A DNA stretch of 52,161 nt from the NCBI RefSeq assembly GCF_009208735.1, contig NZ_WFLJ01000029.1:1-52161 (forward strand). The letters run 5' to 3'. The stretch comes from Janthinobacterium rivuli. GTDB taxonomy: Bacteria > Pseudomonadota > Gammaproteobacteria > Burkholderiales > Burkholderiaceae_D. Position 1 is the stretch's first letter, and each line of letters begins with the position of its first letter. Positions 23,755 through 31,545 of the stretch are shown here, piece by piece. Below the pieces are notes generated by a model. The model saw only the letters and a list, made by a program, of their open reading frames with translations. It had not been told where the DNA came from and made no database searches. Made by a program: the position numbers and the translations under genes.

Positions 23755-24972
23755 ATGACCGACAGCCAAGCTCCGCGCAGCTTTTCGCGCATCAATCGCC
23801 TTCCCCCTTACGTTTTCAATATCACCGCCGAGCTCAAGATGGCCGCCCGCCGCCGTGGCGAGGACATCATCGACATGTCGATGGGTAATCCCGATGGCGC
23901 CACCCCGGCCCACATCGTCGACAAGCTGGTCGAGACGGTGAAACGCCCCGACACGCACGGCTATTCCGCCTCCAAGGGCATCCCCCGGCTGCGCCGTGCG
24001 ATTGCGCACTGGTACAAGAAGCGCTACGAGGTCGACATCGACCCGGACAGCGAAGCTATCGTCACCATCGGCTCGAAGGAGGGCCTGGCCCATCTGATGC
24101 TGGCGACCCTGGACCGGGGCGACACGGTGCTGGTGCCGAACCCCAGCTACCCGATCCACATCTGGGGCGCCGTGATCGCGGGCGCCGACATTCGCTCCGT
24201 GCGCATGGGCCCGGGCGTGGATTTCTTTGCCGAACTGGAACGGGCCATCCGCGAAAGCTACCCGAAACCGAAGATGATGGTGCTGGGCTTTCCGTCGAAC
24301 CCCACGGCGCAATGCGTGGAGCTGGAATTTTTTGAAAGAGTCGTGGCGCTGGCGAAGCAGCACAATATTTTGGTGGTGCATGACCTGGCCTATGCCGACA
24401 TCACCTTCGATGGCTGGAAGGCGCCGTCCATCATGCAGGTGCCGGGCGCGCGCGACGTGGCCGTCGAGTTTTTCACCATGTCGAAAAGCTACAACATGGC
24501 GGGCTGGCGCATCGGCTTCATGGTCGGCAATGCGGAACTGGTGGCGGCGCTGGCGCGCATCAAGAGTTACCACGACTATGGCAGTTTTACGCCCGTGCAA
24601 GTGGCGGCCATTGCCGCGCTGGAAGGCGACCAGAGCTGCGTGAAGGACATCTGCGCCCAGTACCAGCGACGCCGCGACGTGCTGGTCAAAGGTTTGCATG
24701 AGGCAGGCTGGATGGTGGAAAAACCGAAGGCGTCGATGTATATCTGGGCGCATATCCCGCAAGCCTATCGCCACCTGGGTTCGCTGGAGTTCGCCAAGCT
24801 GCTGCTGCAAAAAGCCAAGGTGAGCGTGTCGCCCGGCATCGGTTTCGGCGAATACGGCGATGAATACGTGCGTTTCGCCCTGATCGAAAACGAGGCGCGG
24901 GTGCGGCAAGCCTTGCGCGGCATCAAGAATATGTTGCGTTCCGGCGACGGGAAAACGGAAGCGGCGGCATAA
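23755..24972 (+). CDS. alaC: glutamate-pyruvate aminotransferase, alanine transaminase
   Basis: A 405-aa class I/II PLP aminotransferase moving amino groups between alanine and 2-oxoglutarate. Characteristic sequences are SRINRLPPYVFNITAELKMA and MSMGNPDGATP near the N-terminus, PSYPIHIWGAVIAG, SNPTAQCV, the PLP lysine in TMSKSYNMAGWRIGF, and FGEYGDEYVRFALIENE at the end. These match AlaC (YfdZ) more closely than AspC or AlaA. The predicted start at 23755 follows a weak AGAG; a promoter with dyad lies about 60 bp upstream. Monocistronic; a short RNA gene follows on the same strand. Confidence 0.92.
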   Translation: MTDSQAPRSFSRINRLPPYVFNITAELKMAARRRGEDIIDMSMGNPDGATPAHIVDKLVETVKRPDTHGYSASKGIPRLRRAIAHWYKKRYEVDIDPDSEAIVTIGSKEGLAHLMLATLDRGDTVLVPNPSYPIHIWGAVIAGADIRSVRMGPGVDFFAELERAIRESYPKPKMMVLGFPSNPTAQCVELEFFERVVALAKQHNILVVHDLAYADITFDGWKAPSIMQVPGARDVAVEFFTMSKSYNMAGWRIGFMVGNAELVAALARIKSYHDYGSFTPVQVAAIAALEGDQSCVKDICAQYQRRRDVLVKGLHEAGWMVEKPKASMYIWAHIPQAYRHLGSLEFAKLLLQKAKVSVSPGIGFGEYGDEYVRFALIENEARVRQALRGIKNMLRSGDGKTEAAA

Positions 24973-25042
24973 AAGTTGCCACGCGGAATGATCTGTTGCC
25001 CCTAATATCACTACGGCGTATTTCTGACATCACGAATATAAA

Positions 25043-25072
25043 GTGGTTTTATATGCTGCAACGCGGCATCAT
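25043..25072 (+). promoter_or_regulatory. promoter-like region of short RNA copy C
   Basis: GTGGTT (25043-25048) and CATCAT (25067-25072), 18-nt spacer with the best dyad of the family: ATGCTGC-AAC-GCGGCAT (25053-25069), one G-T pair. Confidence 0.5.
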
Positions 25073-25076
25073 TCAA

Positions 25077-25138
25077 CTGTCTCCTCTATCTCCTCCAAGG
25101 AAATAGATTCAGCCCGCTCCCGCAGCGGGCTTTTTTTT
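25077..25138 (+). ncRNA. short RNA, repeat family copy C
   Basis: Near-identical to copy B from CTGTCTCC to the first hairpin (CTATCTCC 25086-25093, loop TCCAA, GGAAATAG 25099-25106), but with the CCCGC terminator loop shared with D and E (stem 25111-25118 / 25124-25131, T-run to 25138). Copies B and C also share upstream bases GAATATAAAGTGG where A, D and E have AATTGGATT, so the family has two promoter subtypes. Sits after alaC. Confidence 0.72.
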
Positions 25139-25237
25139 GCCCGAAAATTCATCATCATCGGCTGGTACACATTCTCCAGGCTGGCTTTGGCCGGGATCGG
25201 GAATCACCGTTGCCTATGGCGTACATAGGGCAATTTA

Positions 25238-25915
25238 TTGACTGAAGGGTATTTTGTGGACGTTGATGGCAATGCGTGTTTCAATGCGCGGCTATCTTCC
25301 TATGACAAATGAGCCGGAAGAGTACCACCGCATGGTGCGTTGGTATGCTGATCTGCGCAGTACGCCGATTTCCTCGGCCGAAATCGTTGTTTTTCACGGC
25401 ACCAATCCTCGACAAGCTTTTGGCGCCCTGAACAAGGGCAAGGAAGCCATCCTCGCATTGATCGCCAGCAAGGTGGAACAAAACGATATCAATGATTTAC
25501 TGGCAAGGGGGAAGGGGCGCTCAACGGAGATCGACATACTGTGCCAGGCCCGGCGCGGGCAAGGCCGGTATCGGGACGAATTGCTCGCATTGTGGGACAG
25601 GAAATGTGCGGTAACGGGGTGCGATCTTGAACCGGTTCTGCGTGCTTCGCATGCCTTGTCCTGGCAAGGTGCCACCGATCAGCAGCGGCTTGATCCCCAT
25701 AATGGCTTGCCGCTGATCGCGCCCCTTTGTTTGATCGCGGCCCGATCAGCTTTGCGGATGATGGCGCCATGTTGTGTTCCCCCTCGTTGCTGGGGCGGCA
25801 TCGTGAACTGATCGGTTTGCCAATCCCGTTGCGCATGGTCCTGAAGGAGGAGCAGAAATACTATCTGCGCATGCATCGGCAACGCTTTGCGTTTTGTTCG
25901 CCTGCCCAAGACTGA
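25238..25915 (+). pseudogene. broken HNH endonuclease gene
   Basis: Three frame segments together match one HNH nuclease of the kind ending in an HNH_2 domain. Segment 1 (from TTG 25238 or GTG 25256) reads GYFVDVDGNACFNARLSSYD and stops at TGA 25310-25312. A +1 shift leads into segment 2 (PEEYHRMVRWYADLRSTPIS ... KCAVTGCDLEPVLRASHALS, then LDPHNGLPLIA). Another shift at about 25722, with loss of a few expected residues between LPLIA and LFDRG, leads into segment 3 (FDRGPISFADDGAM ... CSPAQD, TGA at 25915). The Cys/His core (CAVTGC, ASH, NGL) is otherwise kept, so inactivation looks recent. It lies between short RNA copies C and D. Confidence 0.7.
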
Positions 25916-26020
25916 ACAATCATCGCTGCGCTGGCCTCTATTTCTCTGCCGATGGCGCCGCATTTTTCCTGGTCTGTTTCAGATATGGATAATTCATATC
26001 TCCACTATCACAACATGTAA

Positions 26021-26050
26021 TTGGATTGATGGCCTGCAATGCGGCATCAT
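26021..26050 (+). promoter_or_regulatory. promoter of short RNA copy D
   Basis: -35 TTGGAT (26021-26026), -10 CATCAT (26045-26050), 18-nt spacer. Its dyad is reduced to TGC-AAT-GCGGCA-like half sites. Confidence 0.6.
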
Positions 26051-26054
26051 GCGT

Positions 26055-26118
26055 CTGTCTCCTCTATCTTCCTCCAAGAAAATAGATTCAGCCCGCTCCC
26101 GCAGCGGGCTTTTTTTTT
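26055..26118 (+). ncRNA. short RNA, repeat family copy D
   Basis: Hairpin 1 is CTATCTTC (26064-26071), loop CTCCAA, GAAAATAG (26078-26085), with its single mismatch at another position than in copy A but the same number of pairs. Terminator stem 26090-26097 / 26103-26110, loop CCCGC, nine T to 26118. Lies 198 bp upstream of the metE start, transcribed in the same direction; the T-run should separate the two. Confidence 0.72.
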
Positions 26119-26223
26119 GCCCGTCGCCGACACAAGGAGCAGTTAGTCGATCCCGTCGTCCGTTTCAGCGGGTCGGGCGTGACCCGCGCAAGACGGCCAG
26201 ATGCATTCGAACATGATTTCACA

Positions 26224-26236
26224 TGAGCTATATTCA
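26224..26236 (+). promoter_or_regulatory. MetR-box candidate upstream of metE
   Basis: TGAGCTATATTCA matches the MetR consensus TGAA-N5-TTCA at seven of eight fixed positions. It lies 80 bp before the metE start in an AT-rich region. No metR gene is adjacent. Confidence 0.45.
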
Positions 26237-26315
26237 TGGATATATAAAATATTATCATTATTTTTAATCGATGGAACCTTTTATGATGTGTGCATACTTC
26301 ATAAGGAGCACCGTC

Positions 26316-28604
26316 ATGACCGTCACGACACACAATCTGGGCTATCCGCGCATCGGCGCCAAACGTGAACTGAAATTCGCCCTGGAAGACTACTGGAAGG
26401 GCCAAAGCAGCCTCGATGCGCTGGAAGGCCATGGCGCCGAGTTGCGCCAGCGCCACTGGCAAGACCAGAACGGGCTGGACCTGGCGCCCGTGGGCGACTT
26501 TTCCTTCTACGACCAGGTGCTGGACCTGAGCTTTGCACTTGGCAACTTGCCGCGGCGCGTACGCGGCCTGGAAGGCGCGGCGCTCGATAACTATTTCCGC
26601 GTGGCCCGTGGCCGCTCGGCCAGCGACAGTGAATGCAGCTGCATCCACGCCGGCGAAATGACGAAATGGTTCGACACCAATTACCATTACATCGTGCCGG
26701 AATTCGCGGCCGACACGCAATTCAAGCTCGACAGCAGCCGCCTGCTGCGGCAACTGGCGCAAGCGCGCCAGCTCGGTGTGAAAGCCAAGCCCGTGCTGAT
26801 CGGGCCCGTCACCTACTTGTGGCTGGGCAAGGCCAAGGATGATTCCGACAAGCTGGCGCTGCTGCAAGGCTTGCTGCCCGTCTACGTGCAACTGCTGCAG
26901 GAACTGGCCGCGCAGGGCGTGGAATGGGTGCAGATCGACGAACCGATCCTCGTCACGGAACTGGATGGCGCCTGGCGGCAGGCGCTGCTCACGGCCTATG
27001 ACGCCTTGAGCAAGCTCAATCACGTCAAACTGCTGCTGGCCACGTATTTCGGCAAGCTGCAAGACAACCTGGCACTGGCGTGCACATTGCCGGTCCAGGG
27101 CTTGCACCTCGATGCCGTCAACGCCCGCGATGAAGTCGAGCAGGTCATCACCCGATTGCCCGCCACCAGCGTGCTGTCCCTGGGCGTCGTGAATGGCCGC
27201 AATATCTGGAAGACGGATTTGAACGCGGTGCTGGCATGGCTGGAACCCGTGCACGCCAGGCTGCAAGGCCGGCTGTGGATCGCGCCCTCGTGCTCGCTGC
27301 TGCACGTGCCCGTCGACCTGGACAGCGAACAAAAGCTCGATGTGGAGATCAAATCCTGGCTGGCCTTCGCCCGTCAAAAGCTCGATGAAGTGCACACCCT
27401 CGCCGGCGCCCTGAACCAGGGCCGCGTCTCCGTGCAAGCGGCGCTGGATGCGAATCTCGCCGCCGTGCTGTCGCGCCGCCAGTCGCCGCGCGTGCACAAT
27501 CCGGACGTGAAAGCGGCCGTGGCCCGCATCGACGCCAGCCTGGGCCGGCGCGCCAGCGGCTTTGCCGAGCGTGCTGCCAAGCAAGCGGCGCTGCTGCAAC
27601 TGCCGCTGTATCCGACGACGACCATCGGTTCGTTTCCGCAGACGGCGCCAATCCGCCAGGCCCGCAGCCAGTTCCGCAGCGGCCAGCTCGATGAAGCCGG
27701 CTATAAAAAGCTGATGCGGGCGGAAATCGCCCATTGCGTGCAGGAACAGGAAAGCCTGGGCCTGGACGTTTTCGTGCATGGCGAGGCGGAACGCAATGAC
27801 ATGGTGGAATACTTCGGCGAACAGCTCGACGGCTATGCCTTCAGCCAGTTCGGCTGGGTTCAATCGTACGGTTCGCGCTGCGTGAAGCCGCCCATCCTGT
27901 TCGGCGACATCAGCCGCCCGCGCGCCATGACGGTCGAGTGGAGCACCTACGCCCAGTCGCTGACGGACAAGCCGATGAAAGGCATGCTGACGGGCCCCGT
28001 CACCATCCTGAACTGGTCCTTCGTGCGCGATGACCAGCCCCGTTCCGTGTCATGCCACCAGCTGGCGCTGGCCATCCGCGCCGAAGTGCAGGACCTGGAG
28101 CAGGCCGGCATCCGCGTGATCCAGATCGACGAGGCGGCGCTGCGCGAAGGCTTGCCGCTGCGTCAATCGCAATGGGCCGACTACCTGCGCTGGGCCGTCG
28201 AATCGTTCCGCATCGCGGCCAATGGCGTGGCCGACGAGACGCAGATCCACACGCACATGTGCTATTCGGAATTCAACGACATCATCGCGCAGATCGCCGA
28301 CATGGATGCGGACGTCATCACGATCGAGACGTCGCGCTCCGACATGGAATTGCTGGATGCCTTCGATGATTTCAACTATCCGAATGAGATTGGCCCCGGT
28401 GTCTACGACATTCACTCGCCGAATATTCCCAGCCAGGAACAGATGGTGAAACTGATGCGCAAGGCGGCCGAGCGCATCCCCGCCCAGCGCCTGTGGGTCA
28501 ACCCCGATTGCGGCCTGAAGACGCGTGGCTGGAAAGAAGTCATTCCTGCGCTGGCGAACATGGTGGCGGCGGCGAAAACTTTGCGCGGCGATAACGCGGC
28601 CTGA
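26316..28604 (+). CDS. metE: cobalamin-independent methionine synthase
   Basis: A 762-aa zinc enzyme moving a methyl group from 5-methyltetrahydropteroyl-triglutamate to homocysteine, the last step of methionine synthesis. The N-terminal domain begins MTVTTHNLGYPRIGAKRELK; the catalytic C-terminal half starts near TTTIGSFPQTAPIRQARSQ. Zinc ligands are visible as THMCYSEF (His, Cys) and NPDCGLKTRG (Cys), with the conserved ETSRSDMELL between. Length is normal for MetE (about 755). ATG at 26316 with AAGGAG eight nt upstream; the ATG at 26271 has no site. It competes with CBS in this window for homocysteine. Confidence 0.97.
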   Translation: MTVTTHNLGYPRIGAKRELKFALEDYWKGQSSLDALEGHGAELRQRHWQDQNGLDLAPVGDFSFYDQVLDLSFALGNLPRRVRGLEGAALDNYFRVARGRSASDSECSCIHAGEMTKWFDTNYHYIVPEFAADTQFKLDSSRLLRQLAQARQLGVKAKPVLIGPVTYLWLGKAKDDSDKLALLQGLLPVYVQLLQELAAQGVEWVQIDEPILVTELDGAWRQALLTAYDALSKLNHVKLLLATYFGKLQDNLALACTLPVQGLHLDAVNARDEVEQVITRLPATSVLSLGVVNGRNIWKTDLNAVLAWLEPVHARLQGRLWIAPSCSLLHVPVDLDSEQKLDVEIKSWLAFARQKLDEVHTLAGALNQGRVSVQAALDANLAAVLSRRQSPRVHNPDVKAAVARIDASLGRRASGFAERAAKQAALLQLPLYPTTTIGSFPQTAPIRQARSQFRSGQLDEAGYKKLMRAEIAHCVQEQESLGLDVFVHGEAERNDMVEYFGEQLDGYAFSQFGWVQSYGSRCVKPPILFGDISRPRAMTVEWSTYAQSLTDKPMKGMLTGPVTILNWSFVRDDQPRSVSCHQLALAIRAEVQDLEQAGIRVIQIDEAALREGLPLRQSQWADYLRWAVESFRIAANGVADETQIHTHMCYSEFNDIIAQIADMDADVITIETSRSDMELLDAFDDFNYPNEIGPGVYDIHSPNIPSQEQMVKLMRKAAERIPAQRLWVNPDCGLKTRGWKEVIPALANMVAAAKTLRGDNAA

Positions 28605-28677
28605 GGATGGCGGGAGTAGGGACGGCCGGCATGGATCAGATATAGAACAATCGTATTTCTGTCATCACAACATGCAA

Positions 28678-28707
28678 TTGGATTTATATATTGCGATGCG
28701 GCATCAT
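28678..28707 (+). promoter_or_regulatory. promoter of short RNA copy E
   Basis: -35 TTGGAT (28678-28683), -10 CATCAT (28702-28707), 18-nt spacer with a weak dyad around GC-GAT-GC. Confidence 0.6.
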
Positions 28708-28712
28708 TGCAC

Positions 28713-28774
28713 CTGTCTCCTCTACTTCCTCACAGGAATTAGATTCAGCCCGCTCCCGCAGCGGGCTTTTTTTT
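28713..28774 (+). ncRNA. short RNA, repeat family copy E
   Basis: The most divergent copy. Hairpin 1 is CTACTTCC (28722-28729), loop TCACA, GGAATTAG (28735-28742): both arms differ from B and C, yet still pair at seven of eight positions. The CUCCUCC stretch of the other copies is here CUUCCUCAC, so the anti-Shine-Dalgarno motif is weaker. Terminator stem 28747-28754 / 28760-28767, T-run to 28774. Lies after metE and about 105 bp before the transporter gene. Confidence 0.7.
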
Positions 28775-28879
28775 GCCCTTTTTACGGTGCAGGCCGCCGC
28801 ACACGCTTGCTTGTCATACAGGCATGGTGTTGCTTTTGTGCATGCTAAACTGGGCCTTCTCCAGACCAAGGTTGCCCTG

Positions 28880-30469
28880 ATGATTGAACTGTTTCGCCAC
28901 ACGCTGGAGTCGACGCCCATCCTCGCCCTGTTTCTCGTCATCGGCGCCGGGTATGCGCTGGGGCGCATCAGCGTGTTCGGCTTTTCGCTGGGCGTGGGCG
29001 GCGTGCTGTTCGCGGGGCTGGCGCTGGGCGCGTTCGCTCCCGCTGCCGTGCCGCCGCCGATGGTCGGCCCCATCGGCTTGCTGCTGTTCTTGTACGGCAT
29101 CGGCGTGCAGTATGGCGTGCAGTTTTTCGCCGGCTTGCGCGGCGCGGGGCAGAAACATAACCTGATCGCCTTTGCCGCCGTCATGGGCGGCCTGGCCGTG
29201 TCCGTCTGGGGCGGGCAGTGGATCGATATTTCGCTGCGCATGGCCAGCGGCGTGTTTGCCGGCGCCATGACCAGCACGGCCGCCCTGCAGGCGGCGCTGG
29301 AAGCGTCGCACGGCAATGGCGACGCGGCCGTCGGCTATGCCGTCGCCTATCCGTTCGGCGTCGTCGGCCCCATGCTGGGCCTGTACCTGGCCGGACGGAT
29401 ATTAAAACCCGTACTGACGCCGCCGCCGGCGCCCATCGTCGTGTCCGAAATCACCATCGATGAAGCCAAATTGGCGGGCGCGGCCCTGTCCGAACTGGCC
29501 GACGGTCCCCTGGCGGGCGTGCAAGTGATCGGCGTGCGCCAGGGCCACCAGAACCGCTTGCCCGACCCAAGCCTGGTGCTTGGCGTGGGCGACGCGCTGA
29601 TGGTGTCGGGCACGGTGGCGGGCGTGGAAGCGGCGCGCACGGCGCTGGGCCACCTGGATCCGGGCCGGTTGATGAAGGACCGCAGCGCGTTCGACGGCAC
29701 GGAAGTGTTCGTGTCGGACGCGGCAATCGTCGGCGTGCCCCTGGGTGAACTGAACCTGGCGAAAGACTTCCCCCTGCAGATAGCGTTCATCCGCCGTGGC
29801 GACGCCATGATTTTGCCGCACCCGTTCCTGACCCTGGAATTCGGCGACCGGGTGATGGCCATCGCGCCGGCGAAACATGCGGCCGACGTGCGCAAGCTGT
29901 TCGGCAATTCCATCACGGCCACGGCCGAGTTCAGCTATGTATCGCTGGGCATGGGCATGGTGCTGGGTGTCTTGCTGGGCCTGGTGCCGATACCGTTGCC
30001 GTGGATAGGCTCGTTCAGCCTGGGCCTGGCGGGCGGCCCGCTGGTGATGGCGCTGATCCTGGGGCGCCTGGGCAGAGTGGGCAAGATCAGCTGGCGCTTG
30101 CCGCTGTCGGCCAACCTGGTCATGCGCAACTATGGCTTGACGATCTTTCTCGCTGCCGTCGGCATGGCGTCCGGCTTGCCCTTCGTGCAGCAGGTGGGCG
30201 CCGATGGCTTGCCCATGCTGGCGCTCGGCGCCGTCACGGTGCTGGTGGTGGTGGCTCTCGTTGTAATCCTGGGCAAGGTATTCCTGCGCCTGCCATTTCC
30301 CGAGTTGCTGGGGATCGCGGCCGGCGCCACGGGCAACCCGGCCGTGCTGGTGTTCGCCAACCGCCTGGCCAAGTCGGACCGCCCGAACCTCGGCTACGCC
30401 ATGATTTTCCCCAGCATGACCATCGTCAAGATCGTCGCCGTGCAGGTGCTGCTGCATTTGTATGGGTGA
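28880..30469 (+). CDS. aspartate:alanine exchanger (AAE) family transporter
   Basis: A 529-aa inner-membrane transporter resembling YidE/AspT. It has two membrane halves of about five helices each (LALFLVIGAGYALGRISVFG ... ; LGMGMVLGVLLGLVPIPLPW ...) with two RCK_C/TrkA_C cytoplasmic domains between them (residues about 190-270, 280-360; IAFIRRGDAMILPHPFLTLE is typical). The motif GAMTSTAALQAA and the matching GAATGNPAVLVFA are repeats of the family pore signature. AspT exchanges aspartate for alanine; most relatives have unknown substrates. ATG at 28880 preceded by AAGG nine nt upstream; earlier in-frame codons overlap the short RNA and are not plausible. Confidence 0.9.
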   Translation: MIELFRHTLESTPILALFLVIGAGYALGRISVFGFSLGVGGVLFAGLALGAFAPAAVPPPMVGPIGLLLFLYGIGVQYGVQFFAGLRGAGQKHNLIAFAAVMGGLAVSVWGGQWIDISLRMASGVFAGAMTSTAALQAALEASHGNGDAAVGYAVAYPFGVVGPMLGLYLAGRILKPVLTPPPAPIVVSEITIDEAKLAGAALSELADGPLAGVQVIGVRQGHQNRLPDPSLVLGVGDALMVSGTVAGVEAARTALGHLDPGRLMKDRSAFDGTEVFVSDAAIVGVPLGELNLAKDFPLQIAFIRRGDAMILPHPFLTLEFGDRVMAIAPAKHAADVRKLFGNSITATAEFSYVSLGMGMVLGVLLGLVPIPLPWIGSFSLGLAGGPLVMALILGRLGRVGKISWRLPLSANLVMRNYGLTIFLAAVGMASGLPFVQQVGADGLPMLALGAVTVLVVVALVVILGKVFLRLPFPELLGIAAGATGNPAVLVFANRLAKSDRPNLGYAMIFPSMTIVKIVAVQVLLHLYG

Positions 30470-30486
30470 TGGCGGCAAGGATCACT

Positions 30487-31380
30487 TCAAGACAGGCGCC
30501 GTGTGAGGTCGTCCAGCAACCATCGCCCTGCAGGCCCGAGCGTGCGGCCACGCTGGTGCGCCGCATAAATCGTCAGCCCTTCGCGGGGTGTCGGGTCGTG
30601 TTCGATTTGCATGGCAACCAGGCTGCCGGCTGCAATCAATGGCGACACGAGATGGTCCGGCATGCGGCACCAGCCGAAACCGCCGAGCAGGAAGTCCAGG
30701 CGGCGGCCAAGGTCGGCGAAGCGCCAAAGTTTGCCGCTTGCCAGCCCAAAGTTGGCGCCACCGGGATGAACCGGGTCTGACAGCACAAGCTGGACATGCG
30801 GTTCCAGATCGGCCTGCGTCGCCACACGTGCCAGCGAGGCAAGTGCATGCCCTGGCGCCACGACAGCCTGCATGCCGACACGCAGCAACGGATAGGCGGC
30901 AATGTCGTCTGGAACAGAAGGCAGCAACAGGCAGATCCCGATGGCGGCCGGGTCATTTCTCAGACGCCGCAGCGAACCGCCCAGGCCTTCCGTCGAAAAG
31001 CTGACGGGCAGATTGGGAAATGTCCGGCTCAGTGCGGACAGGCTCTCGATCAAGGGCGCCGTCGGTACGAGAGGATCGATGGCAACGACGAGCTCCGGTT
31101 CCAGGCCCGAACGCGTACCCATGGCCACTCCTTCGAAGCGGGCCGCGCTCGCCAAGACCAGACGTGCCTGCTCGACCAGAACCCTGCCAGTCTCGGTCAG
31201 GCTCGGGCGATGGCCACTGCGGTCAAACAGCCGCACGCCTTGCACATCCTCCAGCGTCGCGATGGCCTGGCTGATGGCCGATTGCACGCGGCCGAGTTGT
31301 CGACCGGCGGCGGAAAAGCTGCCCGTATCGGCGATCGTGACCAGTACCCGCAACTGGTCCAGCGTCAGACTTCCAATCAA
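30487..31380 (-). CDS. LysR-family regulator, divergent to azoreductase
   Basis: A 297-aa LysR regulator. The HTH occupies about residues 5-60 (LRVLVTIADTGSFSAAGRQL, AISQAIATLED), followed by an effector domain (ELVVAIDPLVPTAPLIESL, GFGWCRMPDHLVSPLIAAG). The start is TTG at 31380 with GGAGA seven nt upstream; no ATG lies in frame before a TGA stop. It faces an azoreductase gene across 165 bp holding two inverted repeats, so it most likely controls that gene. Its 3' end lies 17 bp from the end of the convergent AAE transporter gene. Confidence 0.9.
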   Translation of the reverse strand: MIGSLTLDQLRVLVTIADTGSFSAAGRQLGRVQSAISQAIATLEDVQGVRLFDRSGHRPSLTETGRVLVEQARLVLASAARFEGVAMGTRSGLEPELVVAIDPLVPTAPLIESLSALSRTFPNLPVSFSTEGLGGSLRRLRNDPAAIGICLLLPSVPDDIAAYPLLRVGMQAVVAPGHALASLARVATQADLEPHVQLVLSDPVHPGGANFGLASGKLWRFADLGRRLDFLLGGFGWCRMPDHLVSPLIAAGSLVAMQIEHDPTPREGLTIYAAHQRGRTLGPAGRWLLDDLTRRLS

Positions 31381-31406
31381 AATAGCGTCTCCACGGTAAC
31401 TCCATC

Positions 31407-31453
31407 ATGATTATCGATGGAAATCATCACATTTTAATCTCTATTGGAAATAG
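31407..31453. promoter_or_regulatory. two LysR-type operator candidates
   Basis: ATGATT-N9-AATCAT (31407-31427) and CTATT-GGA-AATAG (31441-31453), 14 bp apart, both containing TGGAAAT. A -10-like TATAGT for the azoreductase follows at 31465-31470. Confidence 0.55.
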
Positions 31454-31545
31454 ATTCGCGGCGATATAGTGGAAGCACATAAGCGGCCTGACCGACAAGC
31501 GTGCTTCAGGCGTTACCCCGCAGTGCTATTTTTAAGGATGACTGT

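Noticed and set aside
22656..25072. Sigma-54 promoter (GG-N10-GC) in copies B and C
   Set aside because: The GG and GC are eight, not ten, bases apart and the pattern is absent in A, D and E.
20219..28777. A conserved peptide frame (SSKKIDSARSRSGLFF-like) across the five repeats
   Set aside because: One-base length differences shift the upstream frame in copies A and D, no start codon with a ribosome-binding site is shared, and the frame runs through the terminator hairpin and T-run. The peptide similarity follows from nucleotide identity.
20219..28777. CRISPR-like array
   Set aside because: The repeats are about 120 bp, imperfect and 0.9-2.6 kb apart with genes between them; there are no cas genes.
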